This document shows, piece after piece, positions 11,003 to 19,428 of a DNA stretch of 64,000 nucleotides. Source of the DNA: Desulfoglaeba alkanexedens ALDC (GTDB lineage: Bacteria; Desulfobacterota; Syntrophobacteria; Syntrophobacterales; DSM-9756); NCBI RefSeq assembly GCF_005377625.1, contig NZ_CP040098.1:558001-622000 (forward strand). The letters are read 5' to 3'. Made by a program: the position numbers and the translations under genes. Below the pieces are notes generated by a model. It searched no databases. It saw only the letters and a program-made list of their open reading frames with translations, and was not told the origin of the DNA. Position 1 is the stretch's first letter, and each line of letters starts with the position of its first letter.

Positions 11003-12216
11003 GACATCCTCCCTGCACGTTCCCGGGGCCCTTCCTCTCGAAGCTCAGCCCCCTCCCGTCGGAATCCCTGTCCCAAATAAACACACCGGCCTCGCACCCA
11101 GCTTGAAACCACCCGGGCCCACGGAGGAGCCGCGTTCACCACCACCAGGTCCGCGGGACCTCCCGCCAGCAGCCGCCCCCAAACGGACCCCAAGACGCCG
11201 CCCGGAAGGGAAGTCACCAGCGAAAACGCCGCGGGCCACGCAAGCCCCAGGCACCGCCCGGCGATGAACGCTGACTGCAGCAGGCATTCGGGATAGTAAT
11301 CGCTCACCAGCCCGTCACAGGCGCCTTCCTCCACGGCTTCGCGCGCCGCAAGATGCCCGTTGGATGAAGAACCGCGCACCAGATTCGGCGCCCCCATGCA
11401 AACGAACATGCCCCGTTCTTTGGCCGATCGGGCCGCATCCAGGCATACCGGGAATTCACAGCCGCCGACGCCCAACTCCCGGACAAACACCACCTTCTCC
11501 TCCGAATCGTCGTCGTGACTCCAGAAGGGCAACCCCGCCGCTCGGATCTTCTCGGCCAGCGTCACCACCTCCCGCCATCCCTCTTCCCGTCCCATCCGCT
11601 TCACTTCCGCAAGGCGCTCCACTTCCTCACGTGAAAGCTGGAACGTGCCCATGTAATAGCGCAGGTAGTTTTCGAAGGACCGAAACTGCCCCTGGCCCGG
11701 CGTGTGATCCATGAACGAAACCAGATCGAGCAGTCCCTGGTCCAGCAGCCGCTCCAAGGCTTGGGCCGCCATGCGGGAACCAACCTCGTAGCGGCCGTGA
11801 ACGCGATGGCGGACCGAAGCCCGCCCGGACGCCGCGAAATCATGGATACACCGGACCAGTTCCTCGGCCTTTTCGGGCGATCGGAGCCCCAGCTCGTGGT
11901 CAGCGAAACTCACCGCATGGCAAAAGGTTGTGATGCCGCAGGCCGCCACCCGCCGGTCCAAGTTTTCCAGCGCGAAGGCAACGTCGAAGAAAACGCCCGG
12001 GCGCATCTCTACACAGCGTTCCAAGGTATCCGAATGAAGGTCCACCAAGCCGGGAAGGATCCAGTCGCCGCCCACGTGGACCACTTCATCCGCATCGAAA
12101 GGTTCATCGCGCTCCGCCACCCCGAGGACCCCCTGCTCGCCGAACAGCACCGCGCCCTTTTCGTAGATTTGTGTACCGTCAAACAGCGGGCCGCCGTAAA
12201 GACAGGTGCGCTTCAT
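10999..12216 (-). CDS. phnM: Alpha-D-ribose 1-methylphosphonate 5-triphosphate diphosphatase PhnM
   Basis: A 405-residue amidohydrolase-fold enzyme that removes pyrophosphate from the ribose-phosphonate triphosphate intermediate before PhnJ acts. The metal-site motif LPGLVDLHSD, the PhnM-specific FMDHTPGQGQF, SHDDDSEE, MGAPNLVRGSSSNGH and LVSDYYPECLLQSAF are all present. The length is slightly above that of E. coli PhnM (378). It lies 12 bases downstream of a GNAT gene and overlaps the phnC remnant by 4 bases. Confidence 0.93.
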   Translation of the reverse strand: MKRTCLYGGPLFDGTQIYEKGAVLFGEQGVLGVAERDEPFDADEVVHVGGDWILPGLVDLHSDTLERCVEMRPGVFFDVAFALENLDRRVAACGITTFCHAVSFADHELGLRSPEKAEELVRCIHDFAASGRASVRHRVHGRYEVGSRMAAQALERLLDQGLLDLVSFMDHTPGQGQFRSFENYLRYYMGTFQLSREEVERLAEVKRMGREEGWREVVTLAEKIRAAGLPFWSHDDDSEEKVVFVRELGVGGCEFPVCLDAARSAKERGMFVCMGAPNLVRGSSSNGHLAAREAVEEGACDGLVSDYYPECLLQSAFIAGRCLGLAWPAAFSLVTSLPGGVLGSVWGRLLAGGPADLVVVNAAPPWARVVSSWVRGRCVYLGQGFRREGAELREEGPRERAGRMS

Positions 12217-12228
12217 TGCAACTCCCTT

Positions 12229-12747
12229 TCATGATTCAGGCGACAACGGTTCCGCGGACCGGGCGGCCAAATCGACGCGATAAACCTGGCTGTCAGCCGC
12301 CTGAAACCCCATTTTTTCGTAAAAGCGACGCTGCACGCTTTCACGCTCCCGGCTGCTCAACACCTCGATCCGCGCGGCACCCACGGCCCGCGCCCACGAA
12401 AGCGCCAAATTCACCAGCGACGCCCCGACCCCGCGCCCCCGCCATTCCGGCAGCACAACCAATTCTTCAATGGAAACCTGGATACCGCCGAGTCGAATGA
12501 CCGGGAAAGAACGCAGCGTGATCATGCCGACGACTAGGTCATCGGAGACCACTGCGAACACGCATCGGAGACCCTCTTGGGCGAGGGCAGTCCTGAGGAC
12601 TTCTCGAAGCTGCTGCGGTTCGGGGTTGTATCCGAGGACTTTCACCAGCTGGAAGACGGTCGGGAAGTCTTCTTCACGGGCTTGCCGAAAGTAGACCCTT
12701 CCGAAGCCTCGGGTTTCCGAACCGTTGGTAGAAAGCGTTTTTCCCAT
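12229..12747 (-). CDS. GNAT-family N-acetyltransferase heading the phn operon (PhnO-like role possible)
   Basis: A 172-residue GNAT protein. The acetyl-CoA loop is LPEWRGRGVGASLV (about residues 105-118), with FYEKMGF near the C-terminus. It is the first gene of the C-P lyase operon and has GGGAGG upstream of its ATG. PhnO, an aminoalkylphosphonate N-acetyltransferase of the same superfamily, occurs in some phn operons, so a detoxifying or priming role is plausible. The sequence alone does not prove phosphonate specificity. The operon promoter should lie in 12748-12900, but no convincing Pho box or -35/-10 pair was found. Confidence 0.7.
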   Translation of the reverse strand: MGKTLSTNGSETRGFGRVYFRQAREEDFPTVFQLVKVLGYNPEPQQLREVLRTALAQEGLRCVFAVVSDDLVVGMITLRSFPVIRLGGIQVSIEELVVLPEWRGRGVGASLVNLALSWARAVGAARIEVLSSRERESVQRRFYEKMGFQAADSQVYRVDLAARSAEPLSPES

Positions 12748-12904
12748 CGAAAAGACCTCCCGTTCGCAGCCGGAATAACGCTCGGAAGCCTTCTAACGGG
12801 TGGGACCCCTTCCAGAGCGTTCTTTCCGCCATTGAAGAGGTTCCATGTGACGCTTCGACGAAGCTGGACCGAAGAATCGGTGACGGGATTTCGAGCCCAT
12901 AGAA

Positions 12905-12929
12905 AAACCCCGGAGAGCATCCGGGGTTT
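12905..12929 (-). terminator. Intrinsic terminator for the minus-strand EI24/protease transcript
   Basis: A perfect 10-bp stem (12905-12914 with 12920-12929) encloses a 5-base loop. On the minus strand it is followed by TTTTCT. It lies downstream of the EI24 gene and upstream of the GNAT/phn operon, insulating the two. Confidence 0.85.
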
Positions 12930-13035
12930 CATGAAAGCGGCGGGCGCTTGGATACTGGCAGTGGGAGGGGTTGTCGGAAAGGCTGCTCAAAACCATGCCG
13001 TGACCATGGCGGTCCCTTCACCCCAAGGCATGGCA

Positions 13036-13836
13036 TCATGCCGCAGGAACCGGCTTGCCTGTGGGTCTTTCCATGGCGCCGGCCTTCGGAGATCGTTTCT
13101 CCCTTTCCACATGAAAGAGCGTCGCTCCCACCGGGGCGTAAGACAGAAAGAGGATATTGGCCACGGGAATCAGGAACGGAAGTCCGAACCCCAGGTGGAA
13201 CGCAAGGTTCTTCACAAGGAATCGGAACCGTTCTCGGAACGGCACGAGCCTCCGTGCCGGAACCAGGTCCGTATTGTCCCAGGCGAGAAACACCACCGTA
13301 ACGGCTGAAGACAAAACGGCGACCAGGGGACCCAGCGGCGTCAGCCAACCCAAAAGCAGCACTCCAAGCGCCACAAGGACCGGAACGACCGCTCTCGGGA
13401 TTTCCTGACCGACGAGATACAGCAGCTCCCGGGTCCAGGAAGCGCCCGGGGCACGTCCCACTTCCCCGGTCAGCATCCGTTCGGTCCACCGGGACATTTG
13501 GTCCATGAGCCACACGCTGAAGACCACTTGGGAGAAGAGATAAGACAGCACGGTGGAAAGCAAAAGCAGAAGAAGCGCAAGGAACCAGGACACCAGGTGC
13601 CAGATCCAGACGAGCCAGCCGCCTTCCGGTCTCGCCCACAGGATTTCGAGGACCTCCTGGTGATACGCCGCCACCAGACCCGCCGCCGCCAGGGTCACCG
13701 CAAGGAGGATCAAGAAACGAAGCATCCCGAGAAACAGAAGCCGCCTCACTCTAAGCGCCAGGGCGAGCCCCTTGAGGTTGTAATAAAGCCCGCTGAGGAG
13801 TTCCATGTCACGACTCTCCGGTTTCTTTTTCGCCAT
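13036..13836 (-). CDS. EI24-domain (CysZ-like) integral membrane protein
   Basis: A 266-residue protein with about four to six hydrophobic helices: residues about 35-60, 78-110, 150-190 and 208-235. The arrangement, with a long amphipathic loop SVWLMDQMSRWTERMLTGEVG after the second helix, matches EI24/CysZ proteins. CysZ proteins move sulfate into the cytoplasm in enteric bacteria; transport specificity here is only inferred. It is 27 bases downstream of the M16 protease gene, so the two may be cotranscribed. Confidence 0.7.
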   Translation of the reverse strand: MAKKKPESRDMELLSGLYYNLKGLALALRVRRLLFLGMLRFLILLAVTLAAAGLVAAYHQEVLEILWARPEGGWLVWIWHLVSWFLALLLLLLSTVLSYLFSQVVFSVWLMDQMSRWTERMLTGEVGRAPGASWTRELLYLVGQEIPRAVVPVLVALGVLLLGWLTPLGPLVAVLSSAVTVVFLAWDNTDLVPARRLVPFRERFRFLVKNLAFHLGFGLPFLIPVANILFLSYAPVGATLFHVEREKRSPKAGAMERPTGKPVPAA

Positions 13837-13863
13837 CGGCCGATCAAGCTCGTGATGCCCCGC

Positions 13864-16776
13864 TCAAAGGAGCCGCGTCACCTGAAATCCGTCGCCGCAA
13901 ACCGGGCGCGCTTCTTCCACCGCCGAGGCGGCACCCAGGACCGCCACCCGCCCTCGATCCGCGAATTCCCCCAAGGCATCGCCGAACCGCCGCAGGTCCT
14001 GGAGACTCGTCTCCAGGATTTCCTCCCGCATCCGTTGCCGGGTGTCTTCGTCGTCCCCCGTAAGATGGCGGATCATGGACGTAAAGCCTTTGGCGTCCGG
14101 GAGCATGTATCGATCCACATCACCGATCACTCCGATGACGCTTTTGGTGATCTCTTCCTGGTTCAGCGAAAGGCTTTTCAGGAAAGCGGCCGTTTCATCG
14201 AACACCTTCAACGTCTTCACCACATGGGGATCCCGGTAGGAAACCATGGCGAAATCACCCGAAAAGCGGTCCAGCCGGCTGAAGCCTCCGTAGGCGCCGC
14301 CCTGCACACGGATGCGGTCCCACAGCCAGGCCGTCCGAAGGAAGTGGGACGCCACCAAAGCCGAGCCGTGGAACCGATACCCGGTCCGATACAGATTGAA
14401 TCCCTTTCCCACGTAATTGACCTGAGTCGGCGCCACCAGGCCTTCATGCAACGGGAGGGATTCCGGCCGCCAGCCGGTCCGGTCCACATCTCCCTCGGGA
14501 AGAACGCCGAGGAAAGCGTCCATCTTCGATGCCATGGACGCCCAGGAATCACCGTCCAACGTGACATTCACAACCATGCGCCCGCGGCCGATCAGGTGCG
14601 TGCGGACCGCTTCCAACGAACGGTGCACGCCGTCCCAGTCGCTGTCGACTTTCCGTGCCAGATCCCGGAGGAAAGCCAGGTAACTCACGCCCTCCATCTT
14701 TTCCGCCGCCCAGTCGGCCGATCCGAAGGGAGCCATGAGCCTCAACATGACCAGCCGATGCCCTTCGGGGATCACTCGTTGCTCCATTCTGGCCTTGGAT
14801 TCCAGCACCATCTGCCGGAACCGCTCGCGGTGGTCGAGCCGCACGGTAAGGAGCACGTCTCTCAAGATCTCCAGAAGATCATCGGCCTTGGAAACCATGG
14901 CCTTCCCGCGGAGGAACAGCCACCCCGCCCCCGTTTCGCCGTCCTTCAACGTAGCCGTGTGCACCTGGGGGCGAATGCCGCCGGTCTTTTGGCTGATCCG
15001 CTGGGAAAGAGCGACATAGTCTTCCGTTTCGGTTCCCATTTCCACCAGGGCACGCCCGAAAAGGCCGACATAGGGGAGCAAGTCGCCCGGGAGCGCCCGC
15101 AGATCGAAGCCCAGGTCCAGGTAAAGGATCCCGTTGGTGAAAAGGTCGTGGAAAAGGAAGGGCACGCCCGCACGCGTCGAAAGATCGAGTGGGATCGTCT
15201 TGTTCCGACGTTCGATGTCCGAAAGATGGAGCCGCGGCAGAGCGGCCAACGCCTCAGGAGGATCCGGCGTTTCCTGCATCTTTCGGATCTCGCGGGTCGT
15301 TTCGATCACCTTTTGCACCTCTTCCGGCGACATAGTCGCCTTGATCGCTTCCAGCCGCCGCCGCTCCTCCTCGTTCCACCGCGCTTCCAGTTCCAGGTCG
15401 GGCTTGAGAAGCACGCTCACCCGGTGGGGATTTTCCAGGAAGTGCCCGCGAATGAGCGCTTCAAAGTAGCCGCTCCCGGGCTGCGCCCTTCGCTTTACGG
15501 CTTCCAGCGGTTTTTCGAAGGCGAGCAGCGAAAGCGGATCGCCGTCGTAGAGCCAGGTGGTGAGCGAACGGAGCATGAGGGCCAGCCCCCGGGGATAGTT
15601 TCCGGTGTTGTTTTCGCGAAGGCGGAATTCCACCGTGTTCACGGCCGCTTCCACCGTCTGCGGAGATATGCCCTCTTCCGCAAGCTCCCTCAAGGTATCC
15701 AGGATCAGCGCCTCCACCCGCTCGGCGTTTTCTTCCGCGATCCCTTTGAGTCCCGTCGAGAAATACATGCGCTGAAGTTCGCCTTCCAGTCCCACGCCGG
15801 CGAGGTCTTCGCCGAGGCCGGACTCGATGAGGGCCTTGCGAAGCGGCGATCCGGGCATACCGAGCAGGATGTAACTCAAGACGTGGAGCGCCACGTTCCG
15901 TTCGGGGGGCTCGGTGGGCGTGAGCAGCCAGTTCACCGTCACCATGGCCTTGGGCGATTCTTCGGCCCCCACCGCGTACGGATAAACCACGCGCCGCGGT
16001 TCGGCAAAAGGCGGTTGATCGGCGATCTCCGTGGACGCTTTAAGCGCATCGAATCCTCGAATCGCTTCACCCACGACGGCCAGCCGCCTTTCCGGGTCGT
16101 CATCCCCGTAGAAGAAGAACCAGGCGTTGGAGGGATGATAATGATCGGCGTGGAAGGCTTTGAAGGCTTCGTAGGTGAGCTCGGGAATCCGGCGCGGATC
16201 GCCTCCGGAATCGACGCCGTAGGGCGTGTCGGGAAAGAGGGCGTGCTGGCTGTATTCCACGAGCAGCCGGTCCGGAGACGAGTAAGCGCCCTTCATCTCG
16301 TTGTAGACCACCCCCTTGATGGTGAGAGGGTCCTCCGGCTTTTCCAGTTCGTAATGCCACCCTTCCTGCTGGAAGATAAGCGGCGTGATGAGCGGCTGAA
16401 AGACGGCGTCCAGATACACATCGACCAGGTTGTAAAAGTCCTTGAGGTTCTGGCTCGCCACCGGGTAACAGGTCTTGTCGGGATAAGTGAAGGCGTTCAG
16501 GAAGGTCTGGAGCGATCCCTTGAGGAGTTCCACAAACGGTTCCTTGACGGGGTATTTCTTCGAACCGCAAAGAACGGAGTGTTCGAGGATATGGGCCACC
16601 CCTGTGGCGTCTTTAGGAGGCGTCCGGAAGGAAACCCCGAAAACCTTGTTTTCATCGTCGTTTTCCAGTGAAAGAAGCCGCGCACCCGTCTTCGTGTGTC
16701 GGTAGAGCCGGGCTTTCGTGTTGATTTCCGGGATGTCGGTTTCTCCAATCCGTGCAAAACCATGCCGCTCTGTCAT
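13864..16776 (-). CDS. PreP-type M16C zinc metallopeptidase (insulinase family)
   Basis: A 970-residue protein with two M16 halves. The inverted zinc motif HILEH sits near residue 62, in GVAHILEHSVLCGSKKYPVKEPF, and the block LNAFTYPDKTCYPVASQN follows, as in presequence protease/Cym1. The second glutamate zinc ligand is in EMKGAYSSPD. PreP enzymes degrade short unfolded peptides. The total length matches bacterial PreP homologues (about 970). No signal peptide is visible, so a cytoplasmic location is likely. A 1057-codon open frame on the opposite strand is a shadow. Confidence 0.92.
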   Translation of the reverse strand: MTERHGFARIGETDIPEINTKARLYRHTKTGARLLSLENDDENKVFGVSFRTPPKDATGVAHILEHSVLCGSKKYPVKEPFVELLKGSLQTFLNAFTYPDKTCYPVASQNLKDFYNLVDVYLDAVFQPLITPLIFQQEGWHYELEKPEDPLTIKGVVYNEMKGAYSSPDRLLVEYSQHALFPDTPYGVDSGGDPRRIPELTYEAFKAFHADHYHPSNAWFFFYGDDDPERRLAVVGEAIRGFDALKASTEIADQPPFAEPRRVVYPYAVGAEESPKAMVTVNWLLTPTEPPERNVALHVLSYILLGMPGSPLRKALIESGLGEDLAGVGLEGELQRMYFSTGLKGIAEENAERVEALILDTLRELAEEGISPQTVEAAVNTVEFRLRENNTGNYPRGLALMLRSLTTWLYDGDPLSLLAFEKPLEAVKRRAQPGSGYFEALIRGHFLENPHRVSVLLKPDLELEARWNEEERRRLEAIKATMSPEEVQKVIETTREIRKMQETPDPPEALAALPRLHLSDIERRNKTIPLDLSTRAGVPFLFHDLFTNGILYLDLGFDLRALPGDLLPYVGLFGRALVEMGTETEDYVALSQRISQKTGGIRPQVHTATLKDGETGAGWLFLRGKAMVSKADDLLEILRDVLLTVRLDHRERFRQMVLESKARMEQRVIPEGHRLVMLRLMAPFGSADWAAEKMEGVSYLAFLRDLARKVDSDWDGVHRSLEAVRTHLIGRGRMVVNVTLDGDSWASMASKMDAFLGVLPEGDVDRTGWRPESLPLHEGLVAPTQVNYVGKGFNLYRTGYRFHGSALVASHFLRTAWLWDRIRVQGGAYGGFSRLDRFSGDFAMVSYRDPHVVKTLKVFDETAAFLKSLSLNQEEITKSVIGVIGDVDRYMLPDAKGFTSMIRHLTGDDEDTRQRMREEILETSLQDLRRFGDALGEFADRGRVAVLGAASAVEEARPVCGDGFQVTRLL

Positions 16777-17010
16777 TTAAACCTCCTGAAAAAGTGTTCC
16801 AGACTTTCGAGAAAACACTCGCACCGCCGTTTCGGTTCGCCGTCCATTCCAGGCCGTGCACCAACGGCGGGCAGCGTTTTGTACCAGCGAACCGGCGCCC
16901 GACGGGCATCGCCGGCAAGCTGGATCTTCTATACGTGTTGAAAACATGCTATCAATAATCTCCATGACCCCGTGGGGTCACAACGAAGCATGAAAATATT
17001 GTGAATTGGG

Positions 17011-17113
17011 TGCAGATCTTTTGCTTCTTGTTCCCAAGCTCCAGCTTGGGAACACAACTGTGCAGAAGCTCCAGCTTCGGTGAGCCCGTTCCCAAGCTGG
17101 AGCTTGGGAACGA
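17011..17113. repeat. REP-like palindromic unit, family A
   Basis: The self-complementary core TTCCCAAGCTCCAGCTTGGG (17031-17050) is followed by ACACAACTGTGCAGAAGCT and a second palindrome at about 17088-17112. The segment begins GGGTGCAGATCTTTT. The same unit recurs at 28899, 35151, 44274, 44509, 48232, 48523 and 60817. The rest of the 16777-17192 gap holds only an AT-rich stretch (17140-17180) that could be a promoter for the transglycosylase. Confidence 0.85.
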
Positions 17114-17240
17114 GAGGAAAAACGTGGCACAATAACCAATCGACATTATTGCTGGATTTTCCATTTTCATATAAAATGTAGCAATTCGAAAGATGGTCTC
17201 CCAGCAACACTCGAAACCCGGTTCAAGGACAAGTACGCCC

Positions 17241-18185
17241 ATGTCTCCCGCCCGCTTTCCGTTGGCCGTCCGCCGCCGCAACCCTCGATTCTTCGTTTTT
17301 TTCCTCGTGACCCCGCCGGCGTTCCTGGCTTTCGTATTCTTTCCGGCTCCGCTCTTCCGCCCCGCCCATGCCGCGGACCTCTTCGGGAACCTCACCCAAC
17401 GCCTGCTGCAGGACGGGTTCTCCCGGGATCACGTGTCGGCGATCTTCAGCCCGGAGCCGGAACCGGCGTACGAGCGGGTCGTGCTTTCGCTCCGAACGCG
17501 CGAAAGCCGCTTGAACTACGAACAGTTTCTCAAACCCGACGCCGTGGAACAAGCCGAACGGTTCCTTCGTGAACACCGGCACCTTTTCAAGGAAGTTGAA
17601 GAACGATACGGCGTGGACCCTTACGTGGTCGCGGGCATCCTTCTCGTGGAAACCCGCTGCGGGGAAGTGACCGGCCGGACCCCCGTGTTGGAAACCTTCG
17701 TAACCTTCGCGCTGATGGAGGACCCGGTTCACCGAAACCACGTGTGGGAACGGCTGCCCGCGAGCGATCGCAGGCGGCTCGGCCGCACCGCCTTCGAAGA
17801 AAAGCTGAAGAATCGATCGCGGTGGGCCTATGGCGAACTGTACGCCCTTCTTCAATGGACGCAGGGAGAGCCCGATCGAACCCGGGGGCTTCGCGGGTCC
17901 TTCATGGGAGCCATCGGGTGGCCGCAGTTTCTTCCGAGCAGCATCCTGCATTACGGGGTGGACGGAGACGGGGACGGGCGGATCAACCTTTTCGAACCGG
18001 CGGACACGCTGCACAGCGTGGGCAATTACCTGAAATCTTTCGGCTGGAACCGGGCTCAAACCCGCGACGACAGAACCCGGGTGCTCCTCCACTACAACCG
18101 AAGCCGCCCCTACGCAGCGACCATTCTGGATGTGGCCGATCTCCTTCGTAAGCGCACAGATCTCGCATCCGCCTCTCGCCCGTAA
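17241..18185 (+). CDS. Lytic murein transglycosylase, MltB/SLT family
   Basis: A 314-residue protein with an N-terminal secretion signal (Arg-rich start, hydrophobic FFVFFLVTPPAFLAFVFF, cleavage near AHA-AD). The MltB-like catalytic domain contains VDPYVVAGILLVETRCGE, whose Glu is the expected catalytic acid, and GSFMGAIGWPQFLPSS. The region DGDGDGRINLFEPADTLHSVGNYL follows. It should cleave peptidoglycan in the periplasm. No lipobox is evident. An in-frame ATG at 17193 would add 16 residues; 17241 is preferred because it gives a normal signal peptide and has AAGGAC upstream. Confidence 0.88.
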   Translation: MSPARFPLAVRRRNPRFFVFFLVTPPAFLAFVFFPAPLFRPAHAADLFGNLTQRLLQDGFSRDHVSAIFSPEPEPAYERVVLSLRTRESRLNYEQFLKPDAVEQAERFLREHRHLFKEVEERYGVDPYVVAGILLVETRCGEVTGRTPVLETFVTFALMEDPVHRNHVWERLPASDRRRLGRTAFEEKLKNRSRWAYGELYALLQWTQGEPDRTRGLRGSFMGAIGWPQFLPSSILHYGVDGDGDGRINLFEPADTLHSVGNYLKSFGWNRAQTRDDRTRVLLHYNRSRPYAATILDVADLLRKRTDLASASRP

Positions 18186-18200
18186 CCCCTTTTCCGCGTT

Positions 18201-19283
18201 TCAGCAGACCCCGGTGGCTTTTCGAGCCGCCAGCCGCTCGTTCAACATCCTTTCCACCACATCCGGGACCAGCCCCTTCACTCCGCCGCCGGCAACCACC
18301 ACCTCCTTGATGATACGCGAACTGATGTAAATCCAGCGCATGCCTGTCATGAGGTACAGGGTTTCGATGTCGTTGCAGAGCTTACGGTTCATGAGGGCCA
18401 TCTGGAACTCGTATTCGAAATCGCTCACCGCTCGAAGCCCCCGGATGATGGCCTTAGCCCCCTTTTTTTCCACGTAGTTGACCAGGAGGCCATCAAAGGT
18501 TTCCACCGTTACTCTTTCGCAAAGCGGATGTTCCGTCAGGCTTTCGCGGATCATCCTCACCCGCTCCTCCAGGGTGAAAAGGTGTTCCTTGGCCGGATTG
18601 CTGGCGACAGCGATGATCACGCGGTCGAATATCTTGAGAGCTCGTTGCATCAGATCCAGGTGTCCGTTGGTGATGGGATCGAACGATCCCGGGTAGACCG
18701 CCAGCTTGTCCATATCCCCTCCTTTGAGAAAAAGCTGTGGACGCCTCTCGTAAAAGGACACGGCCGTGTCTCCATAGCGTCTTGACTCCGTCCGGACCCA
18801 GAGCGCGTCGCCTTCAGGCACCGGTTCGGCCGCGCCGTGTTCGCAAATCAGAAGAGCCGTTTCCGAACAGACACCCGAGAGCGCCGGAAGGAGCCTCGCG
18901 ACCCATCCTTCCCCGTACGGGGGATCCGCAAAAACGAGATCGAAAGGGGGCTCGAAAGCCGCGAGCTTCCTCAACGCCCGCGGGACGGCCCCCTGAAGGA
19001 TCACCACTCGATCCACCGCCCCGCAAAGAGCCGCGTTGGCGCGGATCAACCGCACGGCTTCCGCGCTCCGCTCCACAAAAGCCGTTCTTTCCGCCCCGCG
19101 GCTCAGCGCTTCGAGCCCCATGGCGCCAGTTCCTGCAAACAGATCCAGTACCCGGGATCCTTCGACCCGCCGGCCGATCACGTTAAAAACGGCCTCACGC
19201 ACCCGGTCGGTCGTGGGCCGAATATCTTTTCCTTTGGGAGCCTTGAGCCGCCGCCCCCGGTAGGCACCGGCTATGATTCGCAC
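18201..19283 (-). CDS. RsmD-CoaD fusion: 16S rRNA (guanine966-N2)-methyltransferase plus phosphopantetheine adenylyltransferase
   Basis: One uninterrupted 360-codon frame encodes two enzymes. Residues 1-about 180 are RsmD: start MRIIAGAYRGRRLKAP, SAM motif VLDLFAGTGAMGLEAL, catalytic FADPPYG. Residues 191-360 are CoaD: MDKLAVYPGSFDPITNGHLD with the HxGH-like nucleotidyl-transfer motif, IIRGLRAVSDFEYEFQMALMN, and YISSRIIKEV. CoaD makes dephospho-CoA. The genes are usually separate neighbours. Here no stop separates them, and the strong ribosome-binding site of coaD is itself read as KGGD. Two products could be made: a fusion from 19283 and a free CoaD from the ATG at 18713. Confidence 0.9.
   Translation of the reverse strand: MRIIAGAYRGRRLKAPKGKDIRPTTDRVREAVFNVIGRRVEGSRVLDLFAGTGAMGLEALSRGAERTAFVERSAEAVRLIRANAALCGAVDRVVILQGAVPRALRKLAAFEPPFDLVFADPPYGEGWVARLLPALSGVCSETALLICEHGAAEPVPEGDALWVRTESRRYGDTAVSFYERRPQLFLKGGDMDKLAVYPGSFDPITNGHLDLMQRALKIFDRVIIAVASNPAKEHLFTLEERVRMIRESLTEHPLCERVTVETFDGLLVNYVEKKGAKAIIRGLRAVSDFEYEFQMALMNRKLCNDIETLYLMTGMRWIYISSRIIKEVVVAGGGVKGLVPDVVERMLNERLAARKATGVC
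18714..18725 (-). promoter_or_regulatory. Internal ribosome-binding site for coaD within the fusion frame
   Basis: AAAGGAGGGG ends 2-3 bases before the internal ATG at 18713, forming a near-perfect Shine-Dalgarno match inside the open rsmD-coaD frame. It suggests separate translation of CoaD (18201-18713, 170 residues) in addition to any fusion. Confidence 0.75.
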
Positions 19284-19344
19284 CGGTCACGCCTCGCAAC
19301 CCGCATGCCCTGAAAGAAAGTCTTCGGCCGGCCGCCCACCCTTT

Positions 19345-19398
19345 TACAGGAGCGGCCTTGGCCGCGCGACCGGGGTCGCCGGCAAGCCGGCTCCTACA
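19345..19398. repeat. REP-like palindrome pair, family B
   Basis: CAGGAGCGGCCTTGGCCGC is followed at once by GTCGCCGGCAAGCCGGCTCC. The two are inverted hairpin units flanked by TACAG and TACA. The same type occurs at 26266, 44988 and 45313. It fills the gap between the rsmD-coaD and asd genes. Confidence 0.7.
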
Positions 19399-19428
19399 AA
19401 AGCCTGAAACCTGTTCCCGGACACGCTC

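Noticed and set aside
13498-16671. A 1057-codon open frame on the plus strand opposite the M16 protease gene
   Set aside because: It has no domain pattern, is His/Arg/Pro-rich as expected for antisense of a GC-rich gene, and mirrors an intact PreP gene.
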